A stretch of 9,054 nt of DNA from Methanobacterium sp. (GTDB lineage Archaea; Methanobacteriota; Methanobacteria; Methanobacteriales; Methanobacteriaceae): NCBI GenBank assembly GCA_020854975.1, contig JAHKLQ010000105.1:1-9054 (forward strand). Direction: 5' to 3'. The translations under genes were made by a program, and so were the position numbers. The notes under the pieces were generated by a model that ran no database searches, was not told the origin of the DNA, and was given only the letters and a program-made list of their open reading frames with translations. Shown here piece after piece: positions 1 through 9,054 of the stretch. Position 1 is the first letter of the stretch; each line of letters begins with the position of its first letter.

Positions 1-2290
<2,290 letters not shown>

Positions 2291-2340
2291 AGGCTTTAGT
2301 AACCTCCATGATTTTAGTTATTAAAAATCAAACTGTTTTT

Positions 2341-2349
2341 TATAAATTG
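2341..2349 (-). promoter_or_regulatory. Probable lonB TATA box
   Basis: The minus strand reads AATTTATAA here. Transcription starting about 25 bases downstream would begin near 2316 and leave a leader of roughly 25 bases that contains the GGAGGTT ribosome binding site at 2301-2307. A second candidate is the 10-base palindrome CTTATATAAG at 2388-2397, which could serve as a TATA element in either direction. Confidence 0.45.
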
Positions 2350-2376
2350 AATGTATTATTAGATATACTCTAATGG

Positions 2377-2411
<35 letters not shown>

Positions 2412-2485
2412 AGCTGGTTGACACATATTTTTGAATACTGATAACTCCATTCTAACAAAGTATAAACATTGGAAAATTATCTTCA

Positions 2486-2518
2486 ATCTGAAAAAGATAG
2501 TTTAGTCAACTATCAGAT
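2486..2518. repeat. Inverted repeat, bulged hairpin
   Basis: A perfect 7-base stem GATAGTT (2496-2502) / AACTATC (2508-2514) with the five-base loop TAGTC is extended, after a six-base one-sided bulge, by ATCT (2486-2489) / AGAT (2515-2518). It may be an RNA hairpin or a protein binding site. Its role is unknown. Confidence 0.5.
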
Positions 2519-2676
2519 GAAAAGAACTATAATTTATTGATATATGTAATTTTTAAGTGTTATTATTTTTAATTAACTTTAGTGACAATAATCATGTGTA
2601 GATGTTAAATGGAACTTTATAAGTAAATATTGTATAAGTGAATACTAAATTTTGAAATAATGAATATGTTCATTAA

Positions 2677-2716
2677 CTTAATGTGAATATTACATTAAGC
2701 TGGAAAATCATCAGCT
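2677..2716. repeat. Two adjoining inverted repeats
   Basis: The first is CTTAATGT (2677-2684) / ACATTAAG (2692-2699), an 8-base perfect stem with a seven-base loop. The second is AGCTG (2698-2702) / CAGCT (2712-2716) with a nine-base loop. They share two bases, so in RNA they could not both form fully. Role unknown. Confidence 0.5.
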
Positions 2717-2788
2717 CTTTCATTACTTGATCAGATCATTATATAAATATTATGTTAATAATTGAAATAAAGTTGAATTATAATATAG

Positions 2789-2818
2789 TAGAATTGAATA
2801 ATCATTAGAATTGAATAA
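2789..2818. repeat. 13-base direct repeat upstream of cbiP
   Basis: TAGAATTGAATAA occurs exactly at 2789-2801 and 2806-2818, 17 bases apart. It is part of a looser series of TTGAA motifs starting at 2762, 2773, 2794, 2811 and 2821, just upstream of the probable cbiP TATA box. It may be a regulator binding cluster, but the region is AT-rich and chance similarity is possible. Confidence 0.45.
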
Positions 2819-2842
2819 ATTTGAAAAATACTTAATGCATTA

Positions 2843-2852
2843 TACATATAAA
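2843..2852 (+). promoter_or_regulatory. Probable cbiP TATA box
   Basis: TACATATAAA lies about 25 bases upstream of a likely start site near 2873, giving a leader of about 70 bases before the cbiP ATG. The 12-base perfect palindrome TTCTTTAAAGAA (2875-2886) sits at the expected start site, where a repressor could block transcription. An overlapping 8-base inverted repeat AAATTCTT (2860-2867) / AAGAATTT (2882-2889) could form a leader hairpin instead. Confidence 0.4.
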
Positions 2853-2941
2853 CCCTTGAAAATTCTTACAATATTTCTTTAAAGAATTTAAACTTCAAAT
2901 AATTACATAATAATTTAAGAATAACTAAAAAAGATGAAAAA

Positions 2942-4474
<1,533 letters not shown>

Positions 4475-4483
4475 GCTTAAGAT

Positions 4484-4506
4484 TATTCTTTTTATTAATT
4501 TTTCTT
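4484..4506 (+). terminator. T-rich terminator of cbiP
   Basis: Ten bases after the cbiP stop codon the plus strand becomes T-rich with two T5 runs (within CTTTTTATTAATTTTTCTTG). This fits an archaeal oligo-T terminator; no stable hairpin precedes it. Confidence 0.5.
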
Positions 4507-4559
4507 GATATACTGGTCAAAACTTGAAAAACTAGATCTTGCTTTCATTAATAAATTTT

Positions 4560-4601
4560 TTATCTTATATTTCCTTATCTTATATTTCGATGCGAAGATA
4601 A
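4560..4601. repeat. Tandem 14-base repeat with hairpin
   Basis: TTATCTTATATTTC occurs at 4560-4573 and again at 4575-4588, a 15-base period. The second copy starts with TTATCTT (4575-4581), which pairs with AAGATAA (4595-4601). It lies between the two convergent genes cbiP and the TrkA-type gene, where it could help 3'-end formation on either strand. Confidence 0.45.
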
Positions 4602-4604
4602 AGT

Positions 4605-4611
4605 AAAAAAA
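4605..4611 (-). terminator. Oligo-T terminator candidate for the TrkA-type gene
   Basis: The minus strand carries T7 about 125 bases past the stop codon of the TrkA-type gene. It is the longest T run in this convergent spacer on that strand. The nearer 3' region holds only shorter T runs, so the exact end of the transcript is uncertain. Confidence 0.35.
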
Positions 4612-4736
4612 GTAATTTACTGAAGATGAATTAACTGTTAAAAGAAGTATATAAATAAATAAGGTAATTATTTTGAAATCATTTTATGAATTATTAATGC
4701 ATTTAAGATGAAATGTATTTTAGATAAAGTAAATAG

Positions 4737-5384
4737 TCAAACAAAAATAGATGTAACCTTTTTTACGGATCTAGTTTTCACCAGTACCGATATTTTTTCA
4801 TTTTCTTCCAGAACCCAGTCATCTTGGGGGATTAACATTTCACCATTTTGATGAATTGCTGCAATAATATAATCATCAGTTGGGCTTAAGTCACCCACTC
4901 TCTTGCCACATACTCGGGAATTTTTAATGCTTATATCCAGAAGCTCTGCATTTCCCTTACCTACCACGATTAAATCTGCAATTTTAGGACGGTTTATAAG
5001 CTTTTCCAGGTAGCCAGCAGCAGTAAGTTCCGGGCTGATAACATCATGTATACCCACCTTTTTGAAGGCCTCTTCATGGTCTGGATTACTTACCCTGGCG
5101 ATGATCTTAGGGACTTCATATTCTTTTACCAATATTGAAGAGAGTAAATTAGCTTCATCATAACCCGTAGCCGCCACAAAAACATCCGCATTGGAAATAT
5201 TAGCTTCTTCCAAAGTCTTTGTATTTGTACCGTTACCACAGATTACCAATGCATCTAATTCTGTTGCTGCATTTCCACATAATGTGCTGTTACTTTCTAT
5301 GAGAGTTACATCATTTCCAGATTCCACCAGGTAATTAGCCAGGGTTAAACCGACCCTTCCACCACCCATTATCACAACATACAT
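4737..5384 (-). CDS. TrkA-type RCK protein (potassium channel/transporter regulatory subunit)
   Basis: Cytosolic regulatory subunit that binds NAD(H) or another nucleotide and gates a membrane potassium transporter or channel. The 215 residues show an N-terminal Rossmann domain (RCK_N) with the dinucleotide motif MGGGRVG (6-12), an acidic residue E30 at the end of the second strand where ribose is bound, and the ICGNGT stretch (48-53). From about 135 a C-terminal RCK_C domain follows. The length and single N+C domain pair match the short archaeal TrkA homologues rather than the double-length bacterial TrkA. Ribosome binding site AAGGTG (complement 5390-5395) sits five bases before the ATG at 5384. 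No TrkH or TrkG membrane partner is in the window; the gene upstream on the same strand is a transporter of a different family. The system it regulates is therefore unknown. Confidence 0.9.
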   Translation of the reverse strand: MYVVIMGGGRVGLTLANYLVESGNDVTLIESNSTLCGNAATELDALVICGNGTNTKTLEEANISNADVFVAATGYDEANLLSSILVKEYEVPKIIARVSNPDHEEAFKKVGIHDVISPELTAAGYLEKLINRPKIADLIVVGKGNAELLDISIKNSRVCGKRVGDLSPTDDYIIAAIHQNGEMLIPQDDWVLEENEKISVLVKTRSVKKVTSIFV

Positions 5385-5405
5385 TTAAACACCTTTATTA
5401 ATGTC

Positions 5406-5416
5406 ATAAATATAAA
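5406..5416 (-). promoter_or_regulatory. TATA-like element upstream of the TrkA-type gene
   Basis: The minus strand reads TTTATATTTAT. A start about 25 bases downstream would fall near 5386, almost at the ATG, and would leave out the ribosome binding site. A more distant element (minus-strand TTTATATTATAG near 5545-5556) would give a leader of about 140 bases. Which one is used cannot be decided from sequence. Confidence 0.3.
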
Positions 5417-5682
5417 CCTGATTTTTCCAATTAAACATTAAATCTCAATAAAGTTATCCAAACTATTTATGGCTACATAAGAAACATTTAAGTCCATATA
5501 AACGATTCTGACATTTCAATTAACTTGTATTGATAATAATATCTATAATATAAAGTTTCCGGCTTATGAATAAAAAACTCGGATAAAGTTAATACTAAAA
5601 ATAGGGGAGAAAGTTAAGTTAAAAGAATAAAAGTAATTGATTATCTTTTGATAGGATTTTCAACCCCATAGCTGATTTTATT

Positions 5683-5708
5683 TCGAGTAATCTAGATTAT
5701 TGACTCGA
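5683..5708. repeat. Two-level palindrome downstream of the transporter gene
   Basis: A perfect 12-base palindrome TAATCTAGATTA (5688-5699) is flanked by TCGAG (5683-5687) and CTCGA (5704-5708), with the four unpaired bases TTGA on one side. It lies about 40-65 bases past the transporter stop codon and about 300 bases upstream of the TrkA-type start. It may be a protein binding site or an RNA hairpin protecting the transporter mRNA end. Confidence 0.5.
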
Positions 5709-5720
5709 TATCCTTTAAAT

Positions 5721-5733
5721 GAAAAGAATAAAG
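5721..5733 (-). terminator. T-rich terminator candidate of the transporter gene
   Basis: Within 30 bases of the stop codon the minus strand reads TTTATTCTTTTC. It is short but T-rich and ends before the palindrome at 5683-5708; a second, similar T-rich stretch lies at 5597-5634. Confidence 0.3.
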
Positions 5734-5746
5734 TCGTGATTCTCTT

Positions 5747-7120
5747 TCACCCGAAAACAGGTTTAGCTATAGTCATTAAAATCACGATAGTTAATATTAT
5801 GCCAATAATAGCCATGGGAAATCCTGCTTTAAATATTTCTTTCATATTAACATATCCAGTTCCATAGGCCATGGCCACAGTTGGGTCGGCCATAGGGAAC
5901 ATGAAAGATAATGAACAGGCAATTGCCACTGGAACTGCATAAGTACCTGCATTTAAACCTTGGGCCGATGCTAGAGTAACAGATAATGGGACCAGGATTG
6001 CTGATAGAGCTATGTTACTCATCACTTGGGTGATAAACAGTGCCACCACCATCAGAAGTAACATAATAATCACAGTTGATGGATCGCTGCCCATTGATGC
6101 TAAAAGATCTTTTATAAGCCAATTTGCAGCTCCTGTGTTCAGTAATGCTGCCCCTAAGGATAATGCTCCTCCGAAGAATATTATGAGTCCCCAATCAACG
6201 TTGGTTTGGGCATCTTTCCAGTCAACAACTCCAGAAATAAGGAACAACACAGCACCGATCAGGGCTACAGAATAGCTGTTAAGTCCTGTGATACCAGTAG
6301 TAACCCATAATGAAATGGTGAAAAGAAGTAAAATAATGGATATCTTCTCATTTCTGGTCATTAGACCAAGTTGATTGAGTTTATTGGTTACTGTTTCTTT
6401 TCCACCAATGATACCTTTTACTTCCATAGGGAATATCCGTCCTAATAATACCCATATTATCAGCATCATTAGAATTGATAGGGGGATTCCAAAGATCATC
6501 CAATTAAGAAAGGGAATATTGGTGTAAGCAGCAGCCATCAGGTTTGGAGCTGTTCCTATTTCAGTTCCAAAACCACCTGCTAATGATCCATAGGAAGCAC
6601 CTAAGATCATGGCCTTAGCAAAATTACTTTTACCTTTATCTGCATCTTTAGCACCCATTAAAGGTACTATTTCCTTTATGATGGGAAGGAACATTGCAAA
6701 AGCAACTACATTCTCAATCCAGGCTGAAAGCAGACCCGTAGAAAAAACTGCTACAAAGAGACTCCTATTAGGACTGGTGCCCAGTCTGTCCAACAGACTA
6801 TAGGTTAACCTTTTGGCCAGCCCACTCTTACGAATTGCCTCAGCAATGATAAAACCTCCTATCATCAGGAAGATGATAGGATTAGCAAAACCGATAACTG
6901 CATTTTCAAAACTGGTAACACCAATAATAGGCTGGATGAAGAGTATAATAAGCGAAGTAACTGCCAGATGCACTGTTTCAGTAGCCCACATTATAACTGC
7001 AAATACTAACAGTGCTATTGCAGCATGCCCTGGTTCACTTAACCCGGGTGTTGGAACTAACATTACTATGATAAAAGCTATAATCGCTAACGGTATTCCC
7101 CATTTCTTAAAATTAAGCAT
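5747..7120 (-). CDS. SLC13/DASS-type (ion transporter superfamily) membrane transporter
   Basis: Polytopic membrane protein of 457 residues, the usual size of divalent anion:sodium symporters, with about 11 hydrophobic segments spread over its whole length. The two-fold internal repeat of the family is visible: first half with [15 protein letters not shown] (132-146) and GTEIGTAPN (185-193), second half with [16 protein letters not shown] (363-378) and [12 protein letters not shown] (411-422). The GTAPN and DPTV loops correspond to the sodium-site loops. The substrate motif, normally Ser-Asn-Thr in each half of true dicarboxylate carriers, is altered to Glu136-Asn137-Val138 and Ser368-Asn369-Ile370. 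The acidic-Asn pair recalls ArsB/NhaD relatives, so the substrate (dicarboxylate, sulfate, arsenite or sodium/proton) cannot be assigned. The ATG at 7120 has a weak AGGGG site nine bases upstream. It is followed on the same strand by the TrkA-type gene. Confidence 0.85.
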   Translation of the reverse strand: MLNFKKWGIPLAIIAFIIVMLVPTPGLSEPGHAAIALLVFAVIMWATETVHLAVTSLIILFIQPIIGVTSFENAVIGFANPIIFLMIGGFIIAEAIRKSGLAKRLTYSLLDRLGTSPNRSLFVAVFSTGLLSAWIENVVAFAMFLPIIKEIVPLMGAKDADKGKSNFAKAMILGASYGSLAGGFGTEIGTAPNLMAAAYTNIPFLNWMIFGIPLSILMMLIIWVLLGRIFPMEVKGIIGGKETVTNKLNQLGLMTRNEKISIILLLFTISLWVTTGITGLNSYSVALIGAVLFLISGVVDWKDAQTNVDWGLIIFFGGALSLGAALLNTGAANWLIKDLLASMGSDPSTVIIMLLLMVVALFITQVMSNIALSAILVPLSVTLASAQGLNAGTYAVPVAIACSLSFMFPMADPTVAMAYGTGYVNMKEIFKAGFPMAIIGIILTIVILMTIAKPVFG

Positions 7121-7254
7121 ATTATAAAACCCCTAATAATTGCTGTTATTATCTTTTTATTATAATTGAAAAATCTGCAAATATTCACAATGGTGAAATA
7201 ATTACATCCTTGTTACTAATTACTGCGTATTGTTGCTTTTCCTAATCCTAACGG

Positions 7255-7296
7255 AATTAAGTTTCCTTTTCACACCCCATATAAAATTAAGTTTCC
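7255..7296. repeat. 12-base direct repeats flanking a TATA-like element
   Basis: AATTAAGTTTCC occurs exactly at 7255-7266 and 7285-7296, 30 bases apart or about three helical turns, each followed by one variable base and TTT. ATATAAAA (7280-7287) lies between them and could act as TATA box for the plus strand, or in reverse for the transporter. The layout is that of a regulator binding pair over a promoter. Confidence 0.5.
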
Positions 7297-7306
7297 ATTT
7301 AATCCC

Positions 7307-7314
7307 TATAAATA
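7307..7314 (+). promoter_or_regulatory. Plus-strand TATA box of the relic gene
   Basis: TATAAATA would direct a start near 7335-7340. About 30 bases later comes the perfect Shine-Dalgarno sequence AGGTGAT (7367-7373). Promoter and ribosome site in proper order suggest a gene once started here. Confidence 0.4.
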
Positions 7315-7393
7315 TTTAGCGAAAACTAATATTGTTTAATCTAAACCTTACTAATTTTAAAAAAATAGGTGATACTCATAGTTTTGATTTGAT

Positions 7394-7576
7394 ATGTCAA
7401 CAGGGATTGTATTATTGGGTTCTCCTAATAGCCAGAAAACAGAATTAGCTTTTTTATTTATGTTACTTACCTCAAATCACAAGTTTTAATTTAGTGTATG
7501 TTTTTTTAAGCCCTTGAACCTTCGTAAGTTGTGGATGGATAAATTTTTCTATCTGCTAGTTCCAGATATTAAAGGA
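7394..7576 (+). pseudogene. Possible decayed N-terminal part of a DUF1890 (MTH0777-like) protein
   Basis: A plus-strand frame starts with ATG at 7394, reads MSTGIVLLGSPNSQKTELAF and meets a TAA stop at 7487-7489. The same frame continues with KPLNLRKLWMDKFFY-like sequence to a TAG at 7577. From memory, this resembles the start of the small methanogen protein MTH0777 (DUF1890): STG, then hydrophobic residues and L-G-C-P, a helix, a Phe-x-V-x-V strand, an Asn-Pro-x-x-Leu-Arg segment and an Asp. The cysteine of the LGCP motif is Ser here. About 60 residues remain of a protein of roughly 150; the rest is gone where the tRNA promoter begins. A perfect AGGTGAT site (7367-7373) has ATA, not ATG, six bases after its AGGTG core, and that triplet is in a different frame, which fits loss of the start. 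The family match is unverified; a chance frame remains possible. Confidence 0.35.
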
Positions 7577-7610
7577 TAGCTAGTTTTATCAGAAAACATT
7601 TCAAAAAACC

Positions 7611-7628
7611 TAAACATATAAATAATAT
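7611..7628 (+). promoter_or_regulatory. Promoter (TATA box) of the tRNA-Gly pair
   Basis: TATAAAT (7617-7623) with A-rich bases upstream (AAAAAACC, possible BRE) lies 26-32 bases before the first tRNA, the normal archaeal spacing, so transcription should begin almost at the mature 5' end. A single promoter can serve both tRNAs. Confidence 0.6.
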
Positions 7629-7646
7629 GAACTGAAACATGATGGT

Positions 7647-7723
<77 letters not shown>

Positions 7724-7724
7724 A

Positions 7725-7800
<76 letters not shown>

Positions 7801-7806
7801 AAACTA

Positions 7807-7861
7807 TTTTTATACAGTTTATTTTACATTACAGTCCATTTCTGTAAGTAGCATATTTTTT
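7807..7861 (+). terminator. Terminator region of the tRNA-Gly pair
   Basis: T5 (7807-7811) follows eight bases after the second tRNA and is the simplest archaeal terminator. Further on, a 6-base stem TTACAG (7829-7834) / CTGTAA (7842-7847) is followed by T6 (7855-7860 region), a possible back-up. Confidence 0.45.
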
Positions 7862-8013
7862 CAAAAAAAATGTAGTCTACTTATTATGAATTGTTGAGTT
7901 GAAAGGCATTCTTGTAGTTCATAATTTTTGAAAATATTAATAAATATACATTTTTAATAGTGCTCTCTTATTCTAAATGAATTTCAAATGAAAAAGTCGA
8001 AAAATAGGGTATG

Positions 8014-8041
8014 TAAACAAATTTAAAGTTTAATTTGTTTA
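8014..8041 (-). terminator. Hairpin with T tracts, probable end of the CBS transcript
   Basis: TAAACAAATT (8014-8023) and AATTTGTTTA (8032-8041) form a perfect 10-base stem with an eight-base loop. On the minus strand it is followed by T5 (complement of 8000-8004) and another T5 shortly after. It looks like a bacterial-style terminator but lies about 100 bases past the CBS stop codon, beyond the nearer oligo-T signal. Confidence 0.45.
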
Positions 8042-8079
8042 AAATCGATTAACATAAGGAATAAAATTCAAGCAATTAT

Positions 8080-8093
8080 AAAAAATTAAAAAA
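8080..8093 (-). terminator. Oligo-T terminator of the CBS gene
   Basis: The minus strand carries two T6 runs separated by AA about 50-65 bases after the stop codon. This is the usual archaeal terminator form and the likelier first stop signal. Confidence 0.5.
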
Positions 8094-8143
8094 TAGTAAT
8101 TCAATAAACGCCACATTTTTGGGTTATAATAAATTAAACTGTT

Positions 8144-8545
8144 TTAGGCAGGAATTAGGAGTTCTGCGGCCACCATTCTGCATATATCGGTTTTGGTAAT
8201 TACACCCACTGGTTTATCATTTTCTAATACTAATAAACCGGATATATCAGCTCTTAACATGAGATTTGCTGCATCTTCAATTCCATCATTTGAAGAAATA
8301 GTTATAACTTCTTTAGACATGATATCAGTGATTTGAAGAGATACCGCATCTTTAGCAGATGGTTTAATTGTTCCAAGTACCCCGATAAGATCAGAATAAG
8401 AAACCACACCCAATGGTTCTCCTTCATCATCTGTAACGAAAAGTCTTCTCACTCCTTCCTTGTACATCTTTTGAAAGGCTTCTGGTGGACGAATACTTGA
8501 ATTAATAGTTATAACACCTTTGTTCATGGCCTCTTTAACTTTCAT
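8144..8545 (-). CDS. Two-CBS-domain protein
   Basis: A small cytosolic protein of 133 residues made of a tandem pair of CBS domains (about 1-60 and 70-130), the Bateman module that binds adenine nucleotides (AMP, ATP) or S-adenosylmethionine and senses energy or methyl-donor state. Each domain begins with the usual short helix (VKEAMNKGVITI and ITDIMSKEVITI) and ends with the typical strand-helix signature GVVSYSDL (46-53) and GVITKTDI (114-121), whose acidic residue contacts ribose in the family. There is no attached catalytic domain, so a partner or direct regulatory role must be supplied elsewhere. The start chosen is the ATG at 8545: a near-perfect AGGTGAT (complement 8549-8555) lies just upstream. 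A longer frame from TTG at 8566 would contain this ribosome site in its coding part and is rejected. No operon partner is adjacent. Confidence 0.92.
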   Translation of the reverse strand: MKVKEAMNKGVITINSSIRPPEAFQKMYKEGVRRLFVTDDEGEPLGVVSYSDLIGVLGTIKPSAKDAVSLQITDIMSKEVITISSNDGIEDAANLMLRADISGLLVLENDKPVGVITKTDICRMVAAELLIPA

Positions 8546-8574
8546 ATTATCACCTAAAAGTTTCAAACATCTGA

Positions 8575-8610
8575 AATTAGATCAGGATTTAATTAGATCA
8601 TTAATATATC
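8575..8610 (-). promoter_or_regulatory. Promoter of the CBS gene with paired direct repeats
   Basis: The minus strand reads GATATATTAA (complement 8601-8610), a fair TATA element about 60 bases before the ATG, giving a start near 8580 and a leader of about 35 bases. AATTAGATCA occurs exactly at 8575-8584 and 8591-8600, 16 bases apart, directly between TATA box and start site, where bound protein would block initiation. Confidence 0.45.
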
Positions 8611-8674
8611 ACTCCATTATTAGTAAAGTTTATCACGAAAGATTTAATAGGAAAACATCATCCAGATTCAACAC

Positions 8675-8713
8675 AATTCACAATTATATTATAATTATTG
8701 TTTGATGTGAATT
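8675..8713. repeat. Nested inverted repeats
   Basis: AATTCACA (8675-8682) pairs with TGTGAATT (8706-8713). Inside lies the 15-base palindrome AATTATATTATAATT (8682-8696). It could be a cruciform, RNA hairpin or paired binding site; no function is known. Confidence 0.45.
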
Positions 8714-8960
8714 AGATAGGAATCAAATTCTTATTACCAGATATCAATTTGAATTTTTTTAAAATAGTAATGATTTCTTATGAGTTCATGTGATTGGAAA
8801 CTATAAAAAAACAGCAAATACACCACAAAACATGTTATTTATAAAAAATCAATTTTTATAGTTTGAATTATCTTTATTAATGGTTTTATTCTGATTAAAC
8901 CTATTATAATCTCAAAATAAGCCTTTGCACCAATTGTGAAATTAATAAGATATGAGAAAG

Positions 8961-8968
8961 TTTATATA
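8961..8968 (+). promoter_or_regulatory. Strong plus-strand TATA box bracketed by inverted repeat
   Basis: TTTATATA preceded by the purine-rich GAGAAAG (8954-8960, possible BRE) is a near-ideal archaeal core promoter. The start would be near 8990-8995. The 11-base arms ATAAGATATGA (8945-8955) and TCATATCTTAT (8999-9009) flank it on both sides. The predicted leader also contains an 8-base stem ATTGTTCA (8994-9001) / TGAACAAT (9029-9036). The gene served must lie beyond 9054. Confidence 0.45.
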
Positions 8969-9054
8969 TTAAGATTTTTATATTAAATCCAAAATTGTTC
9001 ATATCTTATGTTTAAAAATTGTTGACTGTGAACAATATTTGAATTTTTCTGCAA

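Larger units (their letters stand above)
5385..5746. other. Spacer between the transporter and the TrkA-type gene
   Basis: No gene is seen in these 362 bases. The spacer contains the 5' signals of the TrkA-type gene, a two-level palindrome (5683-5708) and T-rich minus-strand stretches that may terminate the transporter transcript. The 11-base word AAAAGAATAAA occurs at 5621-5631 and 5722-5732; on the minus strand it is TTTATTCTTTT, typical of archaeal T-rich terminators. Confidence 0.45.
8567..9054. other. Right-end spacer, no gene recognised
   Basis: No coding region is supported here; the plus-strand frame over 8520-8705 overlaps the CBS gene and lacks protein-like composition. The stretch holds the CBS promoter, nested palindromes (8675-8713) and a strong plus-strand promoter near the right edge. 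Confidence 0.5.

Noticed and set aside
2853..2941. Cobalamin riboswitch upstream of cbiP
   Set aside because: The leader is short and AT-rich, no B12-box-like sequence is visible, and such riboswitches are not expected in this archaeal group.
6012..7127. Plus-strand reading frames opposite the transporter
   Set aside because: They mirror the membrane protein on the other strand and show no ribosome site or family motif.
7253..7266. NrpR-like nitrogen operator GGAA-N6-TTCC
   Set aside because: The consensus I know for NrpR in methanogens is GGAA-N8-TTCC. Here the spacer is six bases, and the second repeat copy lacks the GGAA half.
8520..8705. 61-codon plus-strand frame at the CBS gene start
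   Set aside because: It overlaps the CBS start and its promoter, lacks a ribosome binding site and reads like non-coding AT-rich sequence.

Overview
The window looks like a chromosomal segment of a methanogenic archaeon of the order Methanobacteriales, most likely Methanobacterium or a close relative (an inference from gene content and style). The reasons are a membrane-anchored archaeal LonB protease, an adenosylcobyric acid synthase, archaeal Shine-Dalgarno sites of the AGGTGAT type, TATA boxes of the TTTATATA type, T-rich terminators, tRNA genes without an encoded CCA, and very AT-rich spacers between more balanced coding regions. No CRISPR array, insertion sequence, integrase or phage gene was seen, and the intact genes are core or ordinary accessory genes.

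Layout from left to right. Bases 1-52 hold the first 17 codons of a minus-strand gene, probably a DEAD-box RNA helicase. An AT-rich spacer follows, ending in a T-rich terminator for lonB, which fills 383-2290 on the minus strand. A 651-base divergent spacer with several inverted and direct repeats separates lonB from cbiP (2942-4474, plus strand), a cobalamin (corrinoid) biosynthesis gene. After a convergent spacer come two minus-strand genes in series: a membrane transporter of the SLC13/DASS type (5747-7120) and, downstream of it, a TrkA-type NAD-binding RCK protein (4737-5384). Each probably has its own promoter, since 362 bases separate them.

The spacer 7121-7648 is the most interesting. 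It carries a pair of 12-base direct repeats around a TATA-like element, then a plus-strand promoter, a perfect Shine-Dalgarno site and a short stop-interrupted reading frame that reads like the decayed N-terminal part of a small methanogen protein (DUF1890, MTH0777-like; this match is from memory). Right behind it are two tandem tRNA-Gly genes (GCC and UCC) only two bases apart. The last intact gene is a two-CBS-domain protein on the minus strand (8144-8545), whose start is set by a strong Shine-Dalgarno site. The right end (8567-9054) has no recognisable gene but has nested palindromes and a strong plus-strand TATA box bracketed by an 11-base inverted repeat, probably the promoter of a gene beyond the window.

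The genes do not form one pathway: protein quality control, corrinoid synthesis, ion transport and its regulation, translation, and nucleotide sensing lie side by side. I found no convincing new multi-gene system. The leads worth following are the gene relic, the altered SNT signature of the transporter, and several operator-like repeats at promoters.
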